This document shows positions 6,983 through 11,445 of a DNA stretch of 11,445 nt, in pieces (position 1 is the first letter of the stretch; each line of letters begins with the position of its first letter). The notes under the pieces are model-generated. The model was given only the letters and a program-made list of their open reading frames with translations. It did not search any database and was not told the DNA's origin. A program made the translations under genes and the position numbers. The stretch comes from CAZVPF01 sp964628195 (GTDB lineage Bacteria > Planctomycetota > Phycisphaerae > Sedimentisphaerales > Anaerohalosphaeraceae). Location of the stretch: contig CAZVPF010000070.1 in NCBI GenBank assembly GCA_964628195.1, positions 1 to 11,445 of the forward strand, in the 5' to 3' direction.

Positions 6983-7954
6983 ATGAGCAATATATTTATC
7001 GGCATAGACCTGGGCGGGACTAATATTAAGTTCGGATGTTTCGATGATCAAATGAAGCTCCTGGCGAAACATTCGGTTGTCACCGAGGCAGAGATGGGGC
7101 CCGAGGTGATCGTTGATGCTATGGCAAGGGGCTGTGTGGAGACGACGGAAAAGGCCGGGGTCGCGTTTGAGGACGTTAAGTATGTCGGCATCGGCACGCC
7201 GGGGCCGGTGGACCTTAAAAGGGGTGTTATAGTGGCGGCTCCGAATTTGCCGAAGTTCAAGAATACGCCGTTGCGGGATATGGCGGCAGAGAAGCTGGGG
7301 GTTCCGGCGGTGATGGAAAACGACGCCAACGCGGCAGCGTGGGGTGAGTTTGTTCAGGGTGCGGCGAAAGATGTCAGGGATATGATATTCTTCACGCTGG
7401 GCACCGGCATCGGCGGGGGGGTAGTGGCGAACGGAAGGCTCGTGCATGGCGATACGGACGCGGCGGCGGAACTGGGGCACGTGATAATTTATCCTGAGGG
7501 GGAGAGGGTTTGCGGCTGCGGGCAGAGGGGCTGCGCGGAAGTTTACGCCTCTGCGAGCAATACGGCGGACAGGGCGGTGCAGGGTCTGAAGGACGGGGCG
7601 GATTCGACGCTTAGGGAAGTGATGGACGAGAAGGGGACAGTGACGAGCAAGGATGTTTTCGACCATGCGAAGAAGGGTGACAAGTTCGCAGAGTCGATAG
7701 TTGAGGGGACGGCGAAGACGCTTGCGCTTTTGTGCATTAACATGCTGCACGCGACGGACCCGAGCAAGCTGGTTTTCGCGGGGGGAATGATAGCGGCGGG
7801 AGACTACCTGCTGGATAAGATAAGGGCACACTTTGACAGACTTATCTGGACGATGAAGTCGGAGTCGGTGGAGATTTGCTTCGCGACGCTCGGCGAGGAC
7901 GCGGGGATAATCGGGACGGGTTCGCTTGCGAAGATGGCGTTTGAGCAGGGATAG
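6983..7954 (+). CDS. ROK-family sugar kinase, probable glucokinase
   Basis: This 323-residue ROK-fold kinase probably phosphorylates glucose or a related hexose with ATP. Phosphate motif 1 is GIDLGGTNIK (7-16). GTPGPVD (71-77) and the sugar-binding ENDANAAAWGE (112-122) contain catalytic Asp114. A second glycine motif is LGTGIGGGVV (139-148). The ROK zinc site is His166 in ELGHV plus Cys177, Cys179 and Cys184 in CGCGQRGC. FAGGMI (265-270) is the adenosine-side motif. No N-terminal helix-turn-helix is present, so it is an enzyme rather than a NagC/XylR-type repressor. AGAGG with 6-nt spacing supports the ATG. It lies 44 bp after galE and likely shares its transcript, giving a hexose-activation and epimerisation pair. 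N-acetylglucosamine, fructose or mannose kinase activity remains possible. Confidence 0.9.
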   Translation: MSNIFIGIDLGGTNIKFGCFDDQMKLLAKHSVVTEAEMGPEVIVDAMARGCVETTEKAGVAFEDVKYVGIGTPGPVDLKRGVIVAAPNLPKFKNTPLRDMAAEKLGVPAVMENDANAAAWGEFVQGAAKDVRDMIFFTLGTGIGGGVVANGRLVHGDTDAAAELGHVIIYPEGERVCGCGQRGCAEVYASASNTADRAVQGLKDGADSTLREVMDEKGTVTSKDVFDHAKKGDKFAESIVEGTAKTLALLCINMLHATDPSKLVFAGGMIAAGDYLLDKIRAHFDRLIWTMKSESVEICFATLGEDAGIIGTGSLAKMAFEQG

Positions 7955-8168
7955 ATTATAGGTTATAGGGGATAGGGAATAGGGGATAGGAATCAGAACA
8001 CAGAAGACAGGAATGAGGAATGAGGGATTAGGCACCAGGCAATAGAGTGTGTATGTTTGGTGTTGAAATATGGGTGCGGGGGCTGGTGTTGTCGGCGGTG
8101 TTTTTTTTTGCGCCAAGCCGCAAAGATTTGTATTTTTTCGCAATGCAGGTTTTAACGCAGAGGGGTGT
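7955..8168. repeat. Repeat-rich convergent gap with degenerate ATAGGG units
   Basis: Right after the kinase stop, about 90 bp are built from degenerate purine-rich units of the ATAGGG / GGATAGG / GAATGAGG kind (roughly 7955-8046). They are almost free of C. On the opposite strand this reads as a PxPYSL-type peptide pattern, commonly produced by non-coding intergenic repeats and wrongly annotated as protein. The rest (8068-8165) holds a run of nine T, a small hairpin and CGCAAAG / ACGCAGAGG words. Those words resemble the CGCAAAG-type intergenic repeats of several uncultured bacteria. I see no gene here, and the family assignment is inference. Confidence 0.5.
8107..8138 (+). terminator. Possible terminator downstream of the sugar kinase
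   Basis: TTTGCG (8107-8112) and CGCAAA (8119-8124) form a perfect 6-bp inverted repeat with a 6-nt loop. The sequence continues GATTTGTATTTTTT, a T-rich tail on the plus strand. It lies about 150 bp after the kinase stop. The stem is weak (three G-C pairs), so termination strength is doubtful. On the minus strand the stem is followed by A residues, so it would not terminate the leftward operon. Confidence 0.35.
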
Positions 8169-9365
8169 TTATATTTTGAGGAAGTATTCCATCAGTTCGT
8201 GGCCTTTTTCGATGACGAATCCAGATTCTGCGGAGTTTGCTTCGCAGTAGGGTTTGTTTAGTATTCCTTTTATTCCTGTTCCTGCCATTGCGAATGGGAC
8301 GGGGTCTGCTATGTGGGCGCGTGAGTGGACGGGGGTCGGGTGGTCGGGCATGACGAGTATTCGCCACTTGCCGCAGTTTTGCAGGGCCTGGTATACGGGG
8401 CCTACAATGTGTTCGTCGATCATTTCTACTGCGAATTTTTTTAGTTCGGCGTTTCCGGCGTGGCCTGCTTCGTCGGGGGCCTCTACGTGGACGAAAACGA
8501 GGTCGTATTTTTCGAGGGCTTCTACTGCGGCGGTTCCTTTGCCTTTGTAGTTGGTGTCGGCGTAGCCGGTTGCGCCTGGTACGTCGATGAGGTCGAAGTG
8601 GATGAGTTTGGCTATTCCGCGTACGAGGTCGACGGCGGTAATGGCTGCGCCGTTTACGCCGAATTTTCTGCTGAAGCTTTCGAGGACGGCTTTTTGGCCC
8701 TCTCCCCAGAGCCATACGCTGCTGACGGGGTTTTCGCCGAGGTCGCTTCGGACCTTGTTTACTTCATGGGTCTCGAACAGTTTCTGTGAACGGTGCATTA
8801 TCTCGTTGATGATCTCGCAGTTTTTGCCCTTCGGGATGTGCTTTGAGACTTTTTCGCCGATTATGTCGTGCGGAGGGGTTGTTTTGAGCTTGAAAGCGTG
8901 GTCTGAGATAACGCAAAGGTGCCTGTAGCTGACGCCTGTGTGCAGTTTGACTGGCAGGTCCTCAAGCTCTTTTGCGAGGTCGTTTATGAGGATCGTGGCC
9001 TCTTTTGAGGAGATGTGGCCTGCGCTGTGGTCTGCCATTTTGCCGTCGGCGATTGTTACGAGGTTGCAGCGGAATACGCAGTCGTTTTGGCCGAGGTGAA
9101 TTCCTTTCGCGGCGGCTTCGATTGGGGCCCGGCCTGAGTAATATTTGTCCGGATCGTATCCGAGCAGCGACATCTGGGCGACGTCGGAGCCGGGTGTGAA
9201 GCCTTCAGGGATAGTGTGGACCAGTCCCTGTCTGCCCTGGGTGCTAATCATGTCCATGTTGGGAATGTTGGCGGCCTGGAGCACTGTTTTACCGTCGAAT
9301 TCCTCGATGGGGATGTCCGCGGCGCCGTCGGGTATGATTATGGCGTACTTATTCGTCAATATCAT
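8169..9365 (-). CDS. apgM: ApgM-type phosphoglycerate mutase-like / proposed homoserine kinase
   Basis: This 398-residue metalloenzyme of the alkaline phosphatase superfamily resembles the archaeal-type cofactor-independent phosphoglycerate mutase. Metal and catalytic landmarks are IIPDGAAD (10-17, Asp13), PEGFTPGSDVAQMSLLGYDP (53-72, candidate nucleophile Ser60), HVEAPDEAGHAG (293-304, Asp298 and His302) and MPDHPTPVHSRAH (339-351, Asp341, His342, His347). A bacterial subgroup of this family has been proposed, from genome context, to be homoserine kinase. Here the gene directly follows hom with a 17-bp overlap, which supports that reading. No thrB or thrC is visible. The start is uncertain: GGAGG directly abuts the ATG at 9365, too close for normal use, but lies 6 nt before an in-frame TTG at 9359. 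Family certain, substrate not. Confidence 0.88.
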   Translation of the reverse strand: MILTNKYAIIIPDGAADIPIEEFDGKTVLQAANIPNMDMISTQGRQGLVHTIPEGFTPGSDVAQMSLLGYDPDKYYSGRAPIEAAAKGIHLGQNDCVFRCNLVTIADGKMADHSAGHISSKEATILINDLAKELEDLPVKLHTGVSYRHLCVISDHAFKLKTTPPHDIIGEKVSKHIPKGKNCEIINEIMHRSQKLFETHEVNKVRSDLGENPVSSVWLWGEGQKAVLESFSRKFGVNGAAITAVDLVRGIAKLIHFDLIDVPGATGYADTNYKGKGTAAVEALEKYDLVFVHVEAPDEAGHAGNAELKKFAVEMIDEHIVGPVYQALQNCGKWRILVMPDHPTPVHSRAHIADPVPFAMAGTGIKGILNKPYCEANSAESGFVIEKGHELMEYFLKI

Positions 9366-10674
9366 CCTCCGGTATGTCGACTATTCGTATGCAAACGGGG
9401 CTGCCATGCACGGTTTCGAGGGCGCTGATCTGCTGCATTGCCGCGGCGATTTTCTTTTCGAGGCTCGGGTGCGTGGTGATTATCGCCGGTACAACGCTGG
9501 AATTCTTTTTCTTGCCTTCGTGCTGGAGCAGGCCGGATATGCTTATCTTGTTTTCGGCGAGAATGCGGCCGACCTGGGCGAAGACGCCTGACTGGTCGGT
9601 ACACATGAGCCTTATGTAGAACCTGCTGGTGAGGTTTTCTACGGGGTATATGCGGACTTTTGCGACGGCGGCGGGGCGGAAGAGCTTTTGGGAGTTACCC
9701 ATGCCGACTTCGATGATATCGGCGACGACTGCTGAGGCGGTGGGCATCATTCCGGCGCCTCTGCCGTAGAACATAGTCTGGCCGACCGCGTGGCCGAATA
9801 CGCTGACGGCGTTGAAGGGGCCTTCGACCTGTCCGAGCAGTGAGCTTTTTGAAACGAAGCTCGGGTGGACACGGAGCGATACGCCGTTTTCCGGGTCGCT
9901 TTGTCCTATGGCGAGAAGCTTCAGGACGTAGCCCATTTCGAGGCCGTATCGGATGTCGTCAATGTTGACGTTCTCTATGCCTTCAATGCGAATCGCTTCG
10001 TAGTCGACCTGCACGCCGAACGCGAGGCGTGCCATTATGGCGAGTTTGTGTGCGGTGTCTCCGCCGTTTATGTCGAGGGTCGGGTCGGCTTCTGCGTAGC
10101 CTTTTTCCTGTGCCTTTTTGAGTACGGCTGTGAAGTCCTCGCCCCTGGCGGTCATGTTCGAGAGGATGTAGTTGCATGTGCCGTTTAAGATGCCGTACAT
10201 TTCGGTTATGGTGTTGGCGGCAAGGCCGGTGCGAAGGGCCGATATGATGGGCACGCCGCCCACACAGCTTGCCTCGAATGCGATACATTTTCCGTTTTTG
10301 TCGGCTTGTGCGTACAGCTCGTTGCCATGCTCGGCGAGGAGGGCCTTGTTTGCGGTGACTACATGCTTGCCGGAGCGGAGCATTTTCAGGACGATATCCT
10401 TTGCGATGGTTGTGCCGCCTATAAGCTCAACGGCGATGTCTATTGAATTGTCGCTGAGCATCGCATCGAGGTTGTCGGTGAGCAGCCCGGGGGGCAGCTT
10501 GACAGGACGGGGGGAGGTTGTGTCCTTGTCAACCACGGCGGCCAGTTCGATGTCGATGCCGGTTCGGGAGGCGATTTTTTCGCGGTCCTCGAGTATTATC
10601 TTTGCCACGCCGCTGCCTACCGTGCCGAAGCCGACCAGGCCGACTTTTATATTATTTTTCTGGTTTTGAGCCAT
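9349..10674 (-). CDS. hom: Homoserine dehydrogenase
   Basis: This 441-residue enzyme reduces aspartate semialdehyde to homoserine with NAD(P)H, the branch point to threonine and methionine. The nucleotide-binding loop is GLVGFGTVGSGVA (12-24). The conserved TANKALL (107-113) and FEASCVGGVP (133-142) follow. GILNGTCNYI (161-170), YAEADPTLDINGGDTAHKL (193-211) with Glu195, Asp206 and Lys210, and GRGAGMMPTASAVVADI (304-320) are active-site and dimer landmarks. A C-terminal ACT domain spans about 352-435 (FYIRLMCTDQSGVFAQVGRI), giving likely feedback control by threonine. There is no fused aspartate kinase, and the length is typical of the monofunctional ACT-containing form. The ATG at 10674 has AAGGG 9 nt upstream. 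The 3' end overlaps the ApgM-like gene by 17 bp, so the pair forms an operon. Confidence 0.96.
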   Translation of the reverse strand: MAQNQKNNIKVGLVGFGTVGSGVAKIILEDREKIASRTGIDIELAAVVDKDTTSPRPVKLPPGLLTDNLDAMLSDNSIDIAVELIGGTTIAKDIVLKMLRSGKHVVTANKALLAEHGNELYAQADKNGKCIAFEASCVGGVPIISALRTGLAANTITEMYGILNGTCNYILSNMTARGEDFTAVLKKAQEKGYAEADPTLDINGGDTAHKLAIMARLAFGVQVDYEAIRIEGIENVNIDDIRYGLEMGYVLKLLAIGQSDPENGVSLRVHPSFVSKSSLLGQVEGPFNAVSVFGHAVGQTMFYGRGAGMMPTASAVVADIIEVGMGNSQKLFRPAAVAKVRIYPVENLTSRFYIRLMCTDQSGVFAQVGRILAENKISISGLLQHEGKKKNSSVVPAIITTHPSLEKKIAAAMQQISALETVHGSPVCIRIVDIPEDDIDE

Positions 10675-10698
10675 TCTTGCGGACCCTTGTTATGTAAA

Positions 10699-10726
10699 AT
10701 AATAGATTCAGAAAGAGAAATGTAAC
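10699..10726 (-). promoter_or_regulatory. Possible promoter of the hom-apgM operon
   Basis: On the minus strand GTTACA (10726-10721, four of six bases) and TATTAT (10704-10699, five of six) are 16 nt apart. Transcription would start near 10692, about 18 nt before the hom ATG. A better -35-like TTGACC lies further upstream, but its -10 partner at 17 nt (TTACAT) is poor. No leader peptide or T-box structure was recognised in the short leader. Confidence 0.4.
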
Positions 10727-10887
10727 TGAAAATGGTCCTCAGGGTCAAGAAAAAACATTTTTCCTGTTATGAAACATTCAATTGCGAATTCGGAAAATAT
10801 CGAGATTTGCTGGACAAAAGAGCTGGCTGATGCCGAGAAAATTAAAAGATATACAGCTTTGCAGCTTACAATATTGGAGATAAGCAA

Positions 10888-11445
10888 TTGCAATGCAGTG
10901 AAAAGTCAGTTCTCCTGTTGCAAATGGGCAAAACGGCGGGTAACACTACACGCCGCAGCCTGCAATTTAAAGGTTTTGAGGTTTCTTATGTGCATTTTCT
11001 GAACGGGGAGACAATAAAGTCCAATAAAGAGCATCAGGAAAGAATCGGCATAATACCGCCCAATCACTGGCTCGAAAGCAATAGAATACGCGGTTTGATT
11101 GATGAGTACGGCCCGAAAAGTGTGTTCGGTAAAGTTATAACCACATTCCGTGAACCGGTCGGTCGGCATATATCGTGCGTTTTTGAGGAATTTGATCGAT
11201 TGTTTGGTCAATACACTGGCAGGGATGACGACGAAGCTGTGGGGTATATCATCGGTCATTTGCAACAGCATTTTCGGGAGAAGTTTTGCCTTGAACAGGA
11301 CTTCGCGACGAACTGGTTCGATAATGAGATGAAGGAATCGCTGGGCATTGATGTTTATCAGCGACCATTTGACCATGCGCGGGGGTATATAATCATCGAC
11401 CAGACGCCTGTGAAACTGCTTGTGATGAAATATGAGCGAATAAAG
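10888..11445 (+). CDS. Putative capsular polysaccharide synthesis (NKWYS, sulfotransferase-like) protein, 3' end outside
   Basis: An open frame runs to the window edge, giving the first 186 residues. VLLLQMGKTAGNTTRRSL (8-25) looks like the strand, phosphosulfate-binding loop and helix of sulfotransferase-like folds. KVITTFREPVGRHISCVFEE (82-101) resembles the second such motif. NWFDNEMKESLGIDVYQRPF (142-161) followed by ARGYIII and VKLLVMKYERI (175-185) matches my memory of the 'putative capsular polysaccharide synthesis' (NKWYS) family. These proteins are thought to modify surface glycans, but no activity can be proven here. Start choice: GGAGA lies about 8 nt before a TTG at 10888. The first ATG in frame (10924) would cut into the phosphate-binding strand. 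The gene is visibly AT-richer than its neighbours, which may indicate transfer. An antisense frame over the same bases is a shadow. Confidence 0.68.
   Translation, partial: MQCSEKSVLLLQMGKTAGNTTRRSLQFKGFEVSYVHFLNGETIKSNKEHQERIGIIPPNHWLESNRIRGLIDEYGPKSVFGKVITTFREPVGRHISCVFEEFDRLFGQYTGRDDDEAVGYIIGHLQQHFREKFCLEQDFATNWFDNEMKESLGIDVYQRPFDHARGYIIIDQTPVKLLVMKYERIK

Noticed and set aside
6935..8143. A 402-codon leftward open frame opposite the sugar kinase
   Set aside because: It lies antisense to a gene with all ROK motifs. Its translation is Arg/His/Pro-rich, and its N-terminal part is simply the ATAGGG repeat block read backwards, with no recognisable domain.
8152..8715. A 187-codon leftward open frame overlapping the ApgM-like gene in another frame
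   Set aside because: The translation is almost entirely Arg, Pro and Lys rich, typical of an out-of-frame shadow of a GC-rich gene, and the ApgM frame carries the real motifs.
10906..11376. A 156-codon leftward open frame near the right edge
   Set aside because: The plus strand over the same bases encodes a frame with sulfotransferase-like motifs that runs on to the window edge, whereas the antisense translation has no recognisable motif.

Overview
This is an 11.4 kb chromosomal window of moderate GC content from what looks like a free-living, Gram-negative-type bacterium. It has an outer-membrane lipid transport pair (MlaE/MlaF) and a lipoprotein with a lipobox. Several traits recall uncultured Planctomycetota, perhaps Phycisphaerae: the decayed RHS-type motif at the left edge, the lipoprotein type, and the intergenic purine-rich 'ATAGGG' repeats. 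This placement is a family-level impression from memory and rests on no marker gene.

Layout from left to right. Positions 1-314 hold a decayed RHS-like fragment and a terminator for the leftward gene at 315-1037, a stand-alone cobalamin-binding protein. A 400 bp AT-rich divergent intergenic region follows. The rightward mlaE-mlaF pair (1440-3115) encodes an ABC permease and ATPase but has no adjacent MCE (MlaD) gene. It runs head-on into a leftward cluster, xerD - DUF503 - HAD phosphatase (5189 down to 3133).

A clear sigma70-type promoter (TTGAGA-16-TATAAT) drives a rightward cluster: a small lipoprotein, galE (ATGA overlap) and a ROK-family sugar kinase (5383-7954). Together galE and the kinase point to hexose and UDP-sugar metabolism. 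A 214 bp repeat-rich gap with a weak hairpin separates this from a leftward two-gene operon. That operon holds homoserine dehydrogenase (hom) followed, with a 17 bp overlap, by an ApgM-type phosphoglycerate-mutase-like protein. The pairing suggests the second enzyme may act in threonine synthesis, as the missing homoserine kinase, rather than in glycolysis.

The right edge holds the start of a rightward gene, probably of the 'putative capsular polysaccharide synthesis' (NKWYS, sulfotransferase-like) family. It runs out of the window and appears to start at a TTG.

Most of the window is ordinary housekeeping and accessory metabolism, and I see no defence system, CRISPR array, RNA gene or intact mobile element. 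The items most worth a second look are the hom-apgM pairing, the altered cobalamin motif, the MCE-less mlaEF pair, the right-edge gene and the 7955-8165 repeat region.
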